Notes: a model not told the origin generated them from the letters alone. A stretch of DNA of 64,000 nucleotides from Tenebrio molitor (GCF_963966145.1 NC_091051.1:21142001-21206000); one strand, 5' to 3'; positions 10,800 to 23,084 are shown, counted from the stretch's first letter. Numbers and translations: made by a program.

Positions 10800-11490
10800 C
10801 TATCATGAAATAGCTAAATTTGGTGCAATTTTTCCGTTAAAAAGACAATACAAAAATCTAGTGGGCATAACAAAAGATAATCATAACACTTTTTTTAATG
10901 CTTTGGTTTCAGCGGATAAAGGTTACACACCTTTACATTTAAGTGATAATATAATTTCAGATATTGTTGAGCCAAATATACCTGACACTATAGCAAATAT
11001 AAAACAGAAGTCTTTACATTCATATTCAGCATAACAGACCAGACATTATTATTTTAAATAAACAACAAAAGCAAGCATATCTTTTAGATATTGCTGTTCC
11101 AAATTCACACAATATAACACAGACATATAACACAAAAATTAACAAATATTTAGAACTCTCCGTTGCTATGAGAAATCTTTGGTGTTTAGAAAAAAAATCG
11201 ATTTTACCACTTATAATTTAATCTCTTTTTAAAGATTTAAAAATTTTGGTCTTAGAGAACACATTGGTACCTAGTTGAAATTCAAAAAGGTATATTATTA
11301 TACTCATGTCATATCGTGAGGAAATTCCTTAACATTGACACAGAACATAAAACACAGAAAAGTCAAAATGTGGAGGCGAGACGCCGGTAATTATGTTGAT
11401 AAGCGCTGCACTATTACTTGATAGTATTATCCGTAATAGTGTATGTACTCCGGCAAAATTGCCGTGCCGCCAGGTGGTGGAGGGTTAAAA
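10800..11490 (+). pseudogene. C-terminus of a non-LTR retrotransposon with a restriction-like endonuclease
   Basis: Conceptual translation shows YHEIAKFGAIFPLKR, then after one frameshift near 11035 an RPDIIILNK...AYLLDIAVP stretch and YNTKINKYLELS. The RPD-x(n)-D-x-A pattern with a later K is the PD-(D/E)XK nuclease of R2/R4-like non-LTR elements, which nicks target DNA for target-primed reverse transcription. Several stops and at least one frameshift make it non-functional. It ends in the same 3' UTR as 10123-10205. Its tail is also at 68-190, and the RT part of a similar element is at 57010-59108. Family assignment from motif memory only. Confidence 0.65.
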
Positions 11491-11773
11491 AGTTTTATTA
11501 CAAAAAAGGTTGTATTCGCTCCACCCTAGGAAAGGTTTCTCTTTGTCTGAATATCCGAATAATTTCCACACAAAATTAACATCTTGGAAGTAACCATAAA
11601 GAAAAATACTACAGTATAATGTATGATTACTATTTTCTACTTATGATTTCTTCTACTCATTCTAGAATGACCTTGGGAAGAGTATCTTGTTATACTGAAA
11701 CTTGTTTGGAATGAATTGAGGGGTTTTCATCAACAACCAATGTCATTTTTTTCCAAATTTTAGTTATTGGCAC

Positions 11774-11952
11774 TAAAGGGTGTTTTTTTTAAATTTGGCG
11801 TCGAAGTAGGCGTTGGAGAGTCGATTGAGATCGCACCACTCCTGTAAGGCGTAAGATTTAAACAGCTGATCCGTGATCCGTAACCTGTATAGTGCGCTCA
11901 CAATCGACAGTTCAACACCTACTTCGACGCCAAATTTAAAAAAACACCCGTT
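11774..11952. mobile_element. 179-bp MITE, copy 1
   Basis: TIRs of about 45 bases starting TAAMGGGTGTTTTTTTTAAA and including GGCGTCGAAGTAGGCGTTG. The same 179-base unit occurs inverted at 50526-50704 with high identity. The core contains CAGCTGATCCGTGATCCGTA. Mariner-like, non-coding. Confidence 0.85.
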
Positions 11953-11994
11953 ACTTGCTGCAGGAATGACATTTGCATCTGTCTGAGAATTTGT

Positions 11995-12275
11995 GTGGCA
12001 AAAACTGCCAAAGTCAGGATAATACAGCGGTACAAAGACAGCGTTTTAGCAAAAACAGCCAATGTCAAAGCGAATAATATCAAAAACAACCAATGTCACG
12101 TTATCTTGGCAGTTTTTGTTTAGATTTCCAAATCTTATCCGCCTTCTTAAAAAACCAGAAAGTGTCCCGTTTTATGAATCATTTTCTGTCATAGAAGCTA
12201 CCATCAACGTTAAAACCAATTAATTGAAGATATCCTGACTTTATTTTTTCTATTTTAAGGTAAAACAGCCAATGT
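11995..12275 (+). repeat. Dispersed CARCCAATGTCA motif cluster
   Basis: Near-identical copies of AAACAGCCAATGTCA / AACAACCAATGTCA occur at about 12052, 12082 and 12261, with an earlier copy at about 11739 and looser forms (CTGCCAAAGTCA) at about 12005. Irregular spacing rules out a simple tandem array. The meaning is unknown. Confidence 0.5.
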
Positions 12276-13089
12276 CAAAACTCATATATTTTTTTCCTAC
12301 CAAACTAAAAGTTTGGCAAAAGTAAAGACTTTTACACATATTAGCTTGAAAGAAACGACAAAACAAATTATATTGAGTTGTCATAATTTCTATTGAATTT
12401 TGAAGCGTCACTTTGACAATTCAAATCGAAGTGTCAGTGGTGTTGCCAATATAATTTTAAAGTCATAGCCTGCTCTAATTACAAATTTAAATGATCTCAC
12501 GGTATATCTACTCTTAATAAATTTGTGAATTTTTACTTTCAGCATTTCTTGTAAGAATATTTTTACCAATACCCGTCACAATGATCATTTGAAGAGTTCT
12601 CATAACAAAGTCAGATATACAGGGTGTCCCGAAAATGGCGCACTTCCTATGCACTACGGTGTAGAAGAGATTACCATAAACGTGAGAAAAATGTTAAAAA
12701 AATTCTATTGGACTTATTTGCTGATTTGGCGGTCTTTGAAAGTGGCACTTAACAGGTCAATTATTTCGAAATAAATGTATTAAATTGTCATGAAAACTAC
12801 CTCTAATCGTATATATTATCACAAAGTACAAGATCACTCACTATCAATATCCGATTCTGCATAATAGAGAATTTTGAAGTTTAGGAAATCGTAAAAATTA
12901 TCTTAAATTCACTAAGGCAAGGTAATGATGTACGAGTATATCTTTGTTTACATTGTACTATCATTTTTGCAATAATTGATTTTTTTGTCTGAAAATTTTT
13001 TTCCATATGTTTTTCATGTACACTTGCTTTCAAAACTATCGCGTACACAATCAAAATAAAGTAACGACGATTTTGCAAAATTTAAGCAG

Positions 13090-16010
13090 TGTGAACGGGT
13101 AATTTTGAGATCGCTACAATTTATTTGCACAGTATTATAATTTTTTGCCAATTTACTTTGCTAAGTATAAATAATTTTTGCTCTATAAAAAATAAACATG
13201 CTAAGTAGAAATTATTAATCTTGGTAAACAATTCTATTGCTATGTATTTAAATATTTTGCACAGTAAATAACGTTCTTTCTATGCTGATTAACGTTTTGG
13301 CAAGTAGATATAAACGTCTGCAAGTAAGTGGAGTAAAAATGCTCGGTAAAAATAATAGAAGCTATGTAAATATATTGGATGAACAGTAGAATAAACATAT
13401 GCTCGGTGGGAATAATAAAAGCTCGGTAAATATACTGAATGCACAGTAATAAAAATTAATTCTTAGTAGATATACCGGGTGCCCTTTAGGTTTCATGCAT
13501 TATCGGTATTTTGCACCTGATTGCACTTTATTATTAGTACCTCCTACTCCATCAGATGAGTACCCATGAGTAAGTACCTTACTACCTGCCTATCCAACTT
13601 GTAGTTTAGTGATTTTTACTGTGACACAGTTAATTTCCCTTATGTGGTTATTGTATTCGAAATAATTACGAACAATTAGAATGGACTCAGCAAGTGTTCC
13701 CGTAAATATTTTCTCAAATTTAGTTGATTGAGGTTATGTTATGAATAAATTTCTATTGTTTTAGGATATTAGTTGGTTTGCCTCAGATGTTTCAGTTTTG
13801 CCAGAATACAACTCTTCGAAAGAAGAGGGTAATGAAAGTAATCAGGTATCTACAAAATTCGCTGCCAAACGCATTAAGAAATCAAATAAACAATGGAAAT
13901 TAGAAAAAGTATACGAGGATCGTACATCTGCTGAACAAGCTATTCTTCGTGAAGAAACCTGGAGCTATTCTTTTAAAAACAACCTAGTTGATGGTGACGT
14001 TAATATTTATTATCGTTGCAATAAAGTCAAATTCAGAGGGGAACAGTGTCAAGCTTCAGTCTATTTGCATTACCCAGCATATAGCCTAAATGTTCATCTT
14101 TACAGATCTGAACTCTTGCATAACTGCCATAATATCTTGTTAAAAGCACGACCGAAAATTAGTGAAGGAGTCAAACATGAAATTAAAAAACTCGTTGATT
14201 TTGATTCTCGAATAAAGCCTAAAGCAGTATTGGAATCTCTTTCGAAAAAAGGAATGGAAGTCCCAAAAAAAAACTTAGTCAATAATTACTTAGCTTTTTT
14301 AAGAAAGAAGAAATTTGGGTCCTCTACAATAAGCCTTGGTGAATTCTCATCGAAAAAACCGCGATTCCTACAAATGATACAGATAGTTTTGTAGTCGCGT
14401 ATGTTATTGAATACAATGAGCCGACATTTTTCCGACTCTTTGTTTCATCGAAAACGTTGTTGACATTAGCAAGGAACGTTAAACATATTCATGCTGATGC
14501 AACTTATAAACTAGTGTGGCAAGGATTCCCTGTTTTGGTTGTAGGCACCACTGATACAAACAGACAATTTCACTGTTTTGGATTAGCAGTATGTGCAAAT
14601 GAGAGGACAGAAGACTTTGAATTTCTTTTCAGCTCCTTGAAAAAAGGAGTGAACAAAACTTTTGATGAGGATATATCTCCTCAAATATTAATATGTGATG
14701 CGTCTGAAAGCATTCATAACGGCTTTAAGAAAACGTTTGGTGAAAGTTCTACCATTATAATGTGTTGGGCACACATGAAAAGGAATGTTCAGAAAAAGGC
14801 TGAACAACTTGTTAAACCAAAGCAACACATTAAAGAACTTCTTTCTGATTTAGATAAATTACAACTATGCCATTCAGATGATATATTTAAAAATGTATTG
14901 GAATTATTTCTTGACAAGTGGGCAGTGCAGAAAGAATTCGTTTCCTATTTTCGAAAACAATGGGTGGACAAAAATAATAATTGGTACGAAGGTAGTGGGT
15001 TGCTCATTCCGTCCACTAATAATGGTTTGGAATCATGGAATAGAGTTATAAAAGATGAACATACACTTCATGAGCGACTCCCAATTTCTCATTTCTTACA
15101 ACATCTTTTTAACTACGTATCTTCATGGTCTAACCACTACGGATCTGGTTTAAAAATATTTCATTCAGAACCTGAAATAACGCTTCAGTTATGGACAGCA
15201 GGATATCAATGGGCGAAAGCCAATCATAACATATCCTCTTGGACTACTGCCGATGGGACTGCATACAGTATCACGCAGGCTAAGAGAAATTCTAGCTTCA
15301 AAACTTTCGATGAATGTAAAGAAACGTACTTCACTAACTGGTTAATAACACTGCCCATAGAAAAAGAAAAATGGAAACATGGAACATGTGACTGTCCTTC
15401 GTTTTTTAAACAATTATGTTGTAAACATATTGTTGGCATAGCCATTAGACTTAAACATGCTCTACCTCCTCCAGAGGCCAAAAATATCCCTATTGGGGAA
15501 AAAAGAAAACGCGGTCGCCCTGCCAAAGCCAAAATAGCTCTTATTGTTCAGTAAGAATTTCGCTACTTTAGTACAGAATGTTATATTTATTTTAATTTCA
15601 ATTGTTAGAAGAATTATTATTAATGTTCCTGTTTTAATGAGATTTTTTAAAGACAATAAAGTATTTTATGTTCCTAAATCATTTTCTATTTTTTTTTCAT
15701 TAGAGAAGAGTTATTGTCGATTTTTAACTGCTTCTAATATGTGTTGAGCGCCCGTCAAATCTACCGAGAAAAATACATTGCAATATTACATTATTACAGA
15801 TAATATGTTCATATGCCTACAGAGCGTCTATTATCTCTACCTAGCAAAAAAATTAAAATACTTTGCAACATTACGTTATTATACATTGCATATCTGACAT
15901 AAAATACTTGCAAAAATTACTTAGCTAATTAATATTACGCATGACAACTCACATTATTTACTTTGCAAAACATTATAGAATACATAACAGATAATTGTGA
16001 CCCTTTTGAG
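13090..16010 (+). mobile_element. MULE with subterminal repeat arrays
   Basis: Surrounds the second MULE transposase gene. On the left (13140-13480), words such as GCTCGGTAAATATA, GCAAGTAGATATAA and TTAGTAGATATAC recur. On the right (15750-15985), their inverse relatives recur (CTACCGAGAAAAATA, TACTTTGCAAAAC, ACTTGCAAAAATTA). Such arrays at both sides suggest transposase binding sites. Exact ends and target duplication were not resolved. Confidence 0.5.
13798..15554 (+). pseudogene. MULE transposase (FAR1/SWIM type), one frameshift
   Basis: Two collinear frames, 13798-14394 and 14457-15554. The second frame is open back to about 14345 upstream of its first Met. First part: Lys-rich N-terminus and a C/H finger (YYRCNKVKFRG...HNCHN). 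Second part: HADATYK (first Asp), LICDASESIHNGF (second Asp), MCWAHMKRNV, STNNGLESWNRVI (likely catalytic Glu) and a C-terminal SWIM finger (CDCPSFFKQLCCKHIVG). About 580 residues if joined by a -1 shift at the A-run near 14355. That shift may be a mutation or, less likely, programmed. Otherwise well preserved, so recently active. The 5' start is uncertain because the first frame extends upstream without a stop for a short way. Confidence 0.8.
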
Positions 16011-16084
16011 ATTAGGTTAAAGATGACATTGATAGCAACTAAAAAAATTATGATCGGACTTCTACTCACGGTCCCTTCTTGTTC

Positions 16085-16213
16085 TCACCTCTTCTTTACT
16101 TGGAGAACAGTGCTTTTATTTACCCCATTATGAGTAGCAACCCTTCTTATGGACCACTCCTCTTCTAATTTGGAAAGCATCAAACCTTTGTCTTGCTCTG
16201 TCAGTCGAGGCAT
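16085..16213 (-). pseudogene. Tc1/mariner transposase N-terminal HTH remnant
   Basis: Starts MPRLTEQDKGLMLSKLEEEW and runs to VNKSTVLQVKKR before a stop. This is the first helix-turn-helix of a paired-like DNA-binding domain in Tc1/mariner transposases, which binds the TIR. It lies 160 bases inside the right TIR of 12618-16374, the normal spacing. Confidence 0.6.
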
Positions 16214-16604
16214 TTTGACTTTTCAAAAGTTTAAATGTCAGAGTTGATTAATTACTACCCTGATTTAATACAGCGAAAGATAGGTGTATGGGAAAGTTTT
16301 GAAAGCAAGTGTACATTTAAACATCCTCGATCAGGTAGTAAGTAGTGAGTGCGCCATTTTCGGGACAGCCTGTATAATTTCAAAAAGTATTGTCAGAATA
16401 GTTTATATCATCTTTTTAACCAACAAAATATGTAAATGCAAATCAAGTTTTCGGATTTTTTTTTTCGAGTGTCCCGTTATGAGCGTCAATTTTAACCTAT
16501 AAAGGTTTTAGTATATTGTATTCATGACATTAAAAAATAAAAATGATGGCAATCGGACCTCTTGCTACCGGTTCCGAAATAACCCCGTATTTTTGTCTAT
16601 CGTC

Positions 16605-17060
16605 CAAGGAGGTTAAGGTAAGAGGAGGGAAAGCGCCCTATGCTGATAATGCATTGAAAGTGATGCCAATCGTTCCTTCTCCAGCAACCTTTTATGACCA
16701 CGAACGTGCTTGAACGGCCCACCGGGTATCGCATCGCTTTGGCGCCAGTGGCGTTCCTTTAACCCCCGCAACAAGGTGTTAAGCGTTTTTATGTTACAAC
16801 AAATGCTCCAGTGCGCCCCGTCATGTACTTATAGTTTTTTCTGAATTATAAATTTACTTCTTTTATTTTTGTTAATTTTTTTCATGTACTTTATGTTACA
16901 AATTACAATAAATGCATCTGTGCGCCCCGTCTTTTATACGCCACTGGTACCATCCCCACCAACCACCCTTGTTTAGCAACCTCTTATGGCTCTGCACGAT
17001 TTGGCGGGTGGCATCACTTTTTCAAACTGGCTTTCCCTCCTCTTACTTTAACCTCCTTGC
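16605..17060. mobile_element. MITE with 30-bp TIRs and an internal duplication
   Basis: CAAGGAGGTTAAGGTAAGAG at the left and its inverse ending at 17060, with homology for about 30 bases. Inside, TTTATGTTACAA...GTGCGCCCCGTC is duplicated (about 16785 and 16890). The pair GCCAGTGGCG / CGCCACTGG suggests another small insertion nested within. Confidence 0.65.
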
Positions 17061-17880
17061 TATCGTTACTCCACTATGATGCGGCTGTCAGTGTGAAGCC
17101 ATCAACAACCGGAAGTTACTCCAGTTGTACCATTTAAAAATAAAATTCAGTATCACCAACTTAAACAGTCCTTCTTGAATCTTGATCACCCCGTAGCTAT
17201 CTCTTTTCAACACATGTCAAACAATTTCGTTGCCTTTGCTACGTTCGCTATTAAGATGGTCGCTCTATGCATCTCACTCTAAACCGTCGATCTGAGTAAT
17301 ATAGAATTATTGACGTCTGTCGGACTCGGGACAGCGCGGCGTAAGATAAATGCAAAACTGCGCATGCGCATCATCCATTATTATTGGAATATTGAATGAT
17401 ATTTGGATTATTCAAAGCGATTATTTCGATTCATTCGATTATTGAAATAGATTTTTCGATTATGCCCAACACTAGAAAATACTTTAATTTCAATTTAAAT
17501 TTGCAGAAATTATGCCTTGCTGTCAAATACGGACGAACGGTATGTCGTCTTCTTGATTCAGGCGTGACGTCACTGCATATATTTCGGATATAACCTATAC
17601 ATAAACGTTTTTAAAACCATTGATCAACTTCTGTGGTTTTGTTTTATAATGCAATTTTGCAGATTTTTACGAAATAACAATTGTCAAACTTTTTGACATA
17701 TACCTACAGCTGCCAACCCGATAGGTTATATTATCCCTGTTACGATTATGATTATTTATTGGTCGTTATAGATTAAACAAACACATTTATTGGAAAAATT
17801 ATACAGGGAAATGTGTTTTTTTTCATTATTTTATAGTAACGTATGAACACTTTCATTTTAAAGAAACTGTGAAAAGAATA
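17061..17880. other. No recognised gene
   Basis: A GATTATT-rich stretch at about 17385-17465 is low complexity. No coding region with domain support. Confidence 0.4.
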
Positions 17881-18150
17881 AATTAACGGTGTCGGGACAT
17901 TTTTCCCGCACTCCACCAGATTTTTCCCGTACTCCACTAGAAATTTTTGACATTATTCGGGAAATCGCAACTCCCTTGACCTAAAGTTTAAGGTAACGCT
18001 ACGAGTATATTGGGAGGTCGAAAAAGTATTATGTGTGCAACCGTATGCGTAACGAGCACTTCGCGTGCCTAGAGCAGGCCGCGAAATTGAATTTCGCAGC
18101 CGTTGCCTTGTGGACGGCCGTAAAAGTAAGCATGTGTGATTCAATATAAT
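17881..18150. repeat. Repeat pair plus palindromic core
   Basis: ATTTTTCCCG(C/T)ACTCCAC(C/T)AG occurs twice in tandem at about 17902-17940. Downstream, CCGCGAAATTGAATTTCGCAG (18091-18113) is a palindrome nested in GC-rich sequence with smaller hairpins. It resembles a degraded palindrome-capped element, but the outer arms do not match well. Confidence 0.35.
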
Positions 18151-18529
18151 CGCTGTGACTAAAAATTTCAGTTGGCCATTCGTGAGATTTAAATTAACAG
18201 TCAGTTTTAAAAGTTAGGTTAGTGATTTCGAAAACTTTGAAATCTTGATTTTCATAAAGGAGAGTAACCTGTCGCCCTGTCGGTTGTAAAAGAATTTCCT
18301 CACCTAGTCCAATGAAACAATGAGATTTAAAACTCCCGCGCCTTTATTCAACGGTGTTCTGGAAGTGTTCTGTGTTCTCTGGTGAGGATTGACTGATTAA
18401 GGACCACGTGCGCCCCGATTGTTTACAGAAAGATTATGTTTTTGGGGGCTCTTTTATTGTCTCTTTCTGAAGTCAAAAAGATAAAAGGCTACGCTGTAAA
18501 TGACTGCAATACGATCGAATTTTGGTAAA

Positions 18530-19090
18530 TACAGGGTTATTCACGAGATGGGTATTTCTGAATTTCTTTTTACGGCAACCATTATACACATTGCAACAAT
18601 ATCTTGATTTAAAATTTTGAAAATAATTATAACTGAATCCACGATGGCTCTTAGTTCTGTCGCTTTGACGTTAAAGCAAAAAATCTTTGTCAATTCGAAA
18701 AATGTGTTTTTACAATAACGACGAAAAGACATGCTCCTCATTTATGGAGAGTGTGGAAAGAATTCTGTCGCCGCTGCGGATGTTTGGAATTGATCAATGA
18801 AATCAACGAACAAATATTGTTTCCAGGATGAAGATTATCTTTATTACTCAAACATACAGCAAGAGCTCCAATCGTATTCTTACAACAACTACAGTAAATG
18901 TTCGAAACGTAACGTTATTCTTCGGTTCATGTTTTCAAATGACCTTCGCAAAGTTGGGACATCAATTAAATTGCAGTTATCAGTAATTATTTGCATTAAT
19001 TCAGGAATTGTGCCAGGCCTGTTTTTGAACACGTTGTTTTTCAGGTATGGAAAGACTAAATAATCAAGGCAAGTTGTTGGTAAGTGCCTT
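18530..19090. pseudogene. Mariner-like transposon remnant (YGEC-type HTH)
   Basis: TIR-like TACAGGGTTATTCACGAG at 18530. On plus, 18732-18790 encodes MLLIYGECGKNSVAAADV, the first helix of a mariner-related transposase. On minus, about 19085-18880 encodes DYLVFPYLKNNVF then NRPGTIPELMQI, the family's C-terminus. The opposite orientation means two fragments joined. 18541-18790 is repeated at 26583-26834. Confidence 0.55.
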
Positions 19091-19594
19091 GAAAGTCCGG
19101 AAACTTTTGTTGAAATTCCTCAAAAACTCGAGGTGTCGAATAGAACAATTCGCCTGTTTCTGAATTAACACTGCACACTGAAAATTTTTTGTTCTAAAGT
19201 GAACATATTGTAGACTACGTCCACTGATAGAATGCATTTTTTTAAATATCCTTAGATAACAAAATCCCCAAGCCATAACATTAAAATATTAAGAAAGTAT
19301 CATAGATTGTGTTGGTAATATCTTGAAGCATTCGCGCCACTGATTCTCATTGGTTGTTATGAAACCCACGCGAAAAATAAATTATATGACATTTCAAATT
19401 TGAAATTGTCAGTTCTGTCAAAGTGGTTTAAGCATTTAGATTTGCGATTTTTCATCTTTAGAGCTTTGTTTTGCGATTCTCTGATTTTAAAAGTTGTTAG
19501 TTTTGATCGTGTTGCTGTTTTTATCTGTTCCGTTGCGATTTTTTGTTGATTTTTTTAAATTTGTGAAGTGAGTGCGTGCCTCAAGAATCTTATT

Positions 19595-20012
19595 ACAAAC
19601 ATCGAAAATGATACAGAGGTAATTTTTGTTCATGCATTAAATAGGAGTACATATTAAATAATCTCTTGCTTGTGTTTAACCATTTCCGAAAAAAGATGGA
19701 TATTTTAATTTCAGTAGCCAGCTTTTTCGGAAATTCGAAAATGTATTTTATTTTATTCCGTCGGACACATTATTACTCGTGAAATACCCTGTATTATCTA
19801 ATAAAACCTAATATATTACTCCTACTGTACTGAAGTTTTCTTTTGTCTTTCGTCTTTCCTAAGTGCAAACATGCAGAATAATAATAAAACATCACGTGTA
19901 AACTTGCTCTTTCCATTTTTTTAAATTTCGCGCCGGATCTATTTGTTGTAGCGTAGAGTGAACATTTTTAGTAACATTTATGTCAAGCAATCTATGAGTG
20001 GACAGAGTTTAA
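19595..20012. repeat. Dispersed repeat, inverse copy at 28708-29146
   Basis: Roughly 420 bases align in inverse orientation with 28708-29146, including CATTATTACTCGTGAAATAC, ATCACGTGTAAAC and GTAACATTTATGTCAAGCAA. Inside is an inverted pair CCATTTCCGAAAAAAG / GCTTTTTCGGAAATTCG. Probably a non-autonomous DNA element. No coding. Confidence 0.6.
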
Positions 20013-20153
20013 TAGCAAATTTTAATAGTCAATAATTAATAATGACAGTTCTCTACTGTAACGATGACATTTGAATTAAATTTTTACGTGTTGCCAACTG
20101 AAGCGTATTAATCACGGCCCTCTCGATCTTTTTTATTTTCGATCGCACGGTAT

Positions 20154-20356
20154 AGCTAGTGCATTATCTCTTGACACGCGAGGTGCGCAGTGGGAGGAGT
20201 TTAGCAGGGAGAAGGAGAACTATCGGCAAAGATCGGTTCAGCAGCAATTCAACAACGGCGATTTTTTAGAACGGGTGGGAACCGTTCGTGACTAGTCGTC
20301 TGAATTTGGTCTTCTGCGCAACTTTAACTCGCGTGTCAAGAGATAACGCACCAGCT
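20154..20356. mobile_element. Short MITE/hairpin, about 200 bp
   Basis: GTGCATTATCTCTTGACACG...CGCAG on the left pairs with the inverse of CTGCGC...CGTGTCAAGAGATAACGCAC on the right. The arms are about 40 bases. GC-richer than the flanks. Confidence 0.65.
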
Positions 20357-20930
20357 CTACAAGTGACAAAAAGTATTAAGCAAGCAGTGTATCTAGGAGA
20401 GAGGTTAGAGGAGCTGAGTCCCTGCGAAAGCAAATTTTCTTGTAAATGCTGGCTGGGTCTTAATCTTTTGTAGGCGTCGATTGGCGTTCTCTCGATGGTG
20501 TGGTGTCGGCGGGAACGGTTGACTAATGGGGGCTGCGAAGGAGGACAGATGATGCAACTTATCATAACATAACTTAACATTTACCTTCTACAATAAATAA
20601 ATTCCAGTAAGTAAGCCAATACAACGTTTTCCGACACCGTTTTCACCGTTCTTCTTGTTACACCAGTCTCTAGACGTCTAAAATCACTAACGATTTTTCA
20701 GGTTTCAAATGTGCGACACTGCACAATTTATAATATTATTTAAATCTGGATGAGTAGGTACATGGAACTGAAACATCGTAATTTTCTTCCGACATTTTTG
20801 CAATTTTTCTCAAAATGAATTGTTTTATTTATGTCTTTTCCATAGACATGGCGACATGTGAGCCGACTTTATTTTTATTGACAGTGAAGGAAATTTTACT
20901 TGCTCATTTTATAATTACAAATTTTCGGTT
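20357..20930. other. No recognised gene; possible retroelement tail
   Basis: Sequence near 20500-20610 (GTGTCGGCGGGAACGG, then AATAAATAAA) could be a retroelement 3' end, but no partner LTR or ORF is present. Confidence 0.25.
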
Positions 20931-20934
20931 GCAC

Positions 20935-21062
20935 ACAAAATGTTGTGTACACCTTGGCTACGAAATCCTTTGCCGCAAGCGGCCTCGGCGACAATTTTTC
21001 TCTCGGTTCGTGAAAGTAGGATTTCGCAGCCTTGATATACAAATAACTATTGTTCAAGAAAG
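20935..21062 (-). repeat. Candidate palindrome-capped fragment
   Basis: GGCTACGAAATCCTTT pairs with GTAGGATTTCGCAGCC. Outer bases TTGTGTACACC and GATATACAAATAACTATTG are also complementary in part. The right tip (AACTATTG) matches the tip class TAGTTAT in inverse. One internal small hairpin, GCCGCAAGCGGC. Confidence 0.45.
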
Positions 21063-21085
21063 TGATGGCAATAATATACTTTTTT

Positions 21086-21653
21086 AAAAGTCTAACCCTT
21101 TGTTTCCAATCAATTAAGAAATTATAATTATAAATTATACTTAGAAAATTATACTTTACAAAAAATACTTTCACTTTTGCTGTTCACAATCATAATTAAT
21201 AACAACTACAGACCAATGAAAAACTAGAGAAAATTTGCAAAACAACTGTCACTAGTTTTGACATTTTACTAGTTTTAGTTTGGTGCAATTAGATATACCC
21301 AGTAAATAGTTACAGTAAGTGTCACGAAGGTAAACGTAAACTAATTGTCGCCAATTTTTCATCGAATGCGTCCATTTGGCAAAAAACCGACCTCAGAGAT
21401 TTGAGGTTAAAGACAGCTAATGATCTGATTGGTCGTCAAATTATCTAATTATACGTAAAAACCTTGGAGTTTGCAAGAATTTGATAATTATAAGTATGAA
21501 GCACAATTTGTTAAGTATAATTTTTTAAGTATAATTTTTTAATTATAATTTTATTGTGCATACCGTCATTCACAACTATGGACCAAACTTTGTTAATTAT
21601 AATTTGTAATTATAATTTATAGTTATAAGTGATTGGAAACGAAGAGTATGACA
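21086..21653. mobile_element. AT-rich element with inverted ends
   Basis: Left AACCCTTTGTTTCCAATCA and the inverse of the right end (TACTCTTCGTTTCCAATCA), with TTATAATTATAAATTATA-rich subterminal DNA on both sides. Non-coding. Confidence 0.5.
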
Positions 21654-22281
21654 GTGCATAATTTAATTACGCATAATATTAGTTTTTTCTTATGCAATTT
21701 TATATTCAACCACTTTTTATTATAGAGATCCAGCTTTAATCGTCATTTTTGTCGTATTCATTTTATTTGCTTCAAGGAAAACATTGAATAGAAAAATTTT
21801 TAGTAGCCTCTAGATTCTTATACCGTTTTGACTTTTTTAAGATTAAATTTGAATTTACGAGCTATGAAATCAATCAATATTTCATGATGAAACAATTGAT
21901 TTGTGATATCTATAAGCCCTTAAACAAATTATACATTTAGTATAATAGTTATAAAAACCAGATTAAGATATCAAATAGCAAACAAAAACAAGTAGAACCG
22001 CTTAGACAAAATATTTTGAAATACCTGTTTTTATTACTAGATACATTTTTTGATTAACATTTTCAAAGTTGCTAAATAAATGTTGCGGGTGTGTACTTTT
22101 GAAAACGTTTATTTATTTTTCTAATTTACAAATATAATAAGATAACATTTTTATAAATGTTATTTTCGTTGTACTTACAGACAAACCTTTGAGATTAAAA
22201 CAAAACACAAAATTAATGTAAACTTAATTTAATTGCCTTTCCCAACATATTCTGCGGCACCAAGAGCTAAATGCATATTAT

Positions 22282-23084
22282 TAGTGTTGTGAGGTCCGGT
22301 AATTGACTTAGTCAATGACCCATTTGACCGGTCAATAATTGTCAATGACTTGACGAATTTGACCAGTCATTTTTAAAATTTAAATTTCCAGCTTATAATG
22401 TTGAAGATTATAGGATATGATGACTGTTTGACTGATGAGATGAGGTTATGTTGGGTTGTCTGTTTTCATTTACGTAGCTGCTGACAATGAAGAAATGGAT
22501 TACGACAATAAATAAGTAAATTATGACAATGAAAAATCTAAGACTTTAATAAAGATCATTGTGAAAAACGATTATTAAGCTTTTTGTCTATTAGGAAGAA
22601 GTGGTTTTTGTTTTTCAATCGTTTTTGTGTCTTCTTAACATGACATACAATATATTTTTATTTTCATAAAATACTTACCTACCTACTTTTTTAAATTCTA
22701 AACGAATGTTTAAGTATTTTAAAAGAAACTAAGAAACTGAAAATACACACACACAGTTGTGTTGAAAGTTTTAAAGCGTTTTAAATTAACAAAAAGTTCA
22801 AATTCAAGCAAATATGTTAAAGAAAAAACAAAGTATAACTTCAAACAATTCAAACTTAACCTCACTTACACAATTTTAGAACAATAATTTATCGATCAAT
22901 AAATCTTATAAAAAATGGAATTAAGAACCATTATTTGGTATTAAAATAATCCTTGACATTGAAAGAATCATTTTGTGATGTTTAACTAGTTCCTACTTTT
23001 TGACCAATAATGACTGGTAATTGACCGATCAAGGACCGGTCAACTTTGACCAAAAATAAATGACCGGTCATTTATCCATCACTA
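22282..23084. mobile_element. hAT-type non-autonomous element, 803 bp
   Basis: Tips TAGTGTTGTGAGG and the inverse TAGTGATGGAT are flanked by an exact 8-bp duplication, CATATTAT (22274-22281 and 23085-23092). Subterminal regions are packed with GACCGGTCA / TGACCGGTCAAT / TGACTGGTAATTGACCG words on both sides, likely transposase sites. No transposase in the AT-rich middle. Confidence 0.8.

Larger units (their letters stand above)
12618..16374. mobile_element. Mariner-like element interrupted by a MULE
   Basis: Ends TACAGGGTGTCCCGAAAATG and its inverse (GCGCCATTTTCGGGACAGCCTGTA) lie 3.76 kb apart at TA sites. A Tc1/mariner-type HTH start is preserved near the right end (16085-16213, minus), as expected for a transposase gene beginning inside the right TIR. 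The rest of that gene was displaced by the MULE. The piece 13012-13050 repeats, inverted, the bases at 16284-16315, so rearrangement also occurred. Confidence 0.6.

Noticed and set aside
20500..20640. Possible LTR with polyadenylation signal
   Set aside because: No second LTR, primer-binding site or gag-pol frame nearby.
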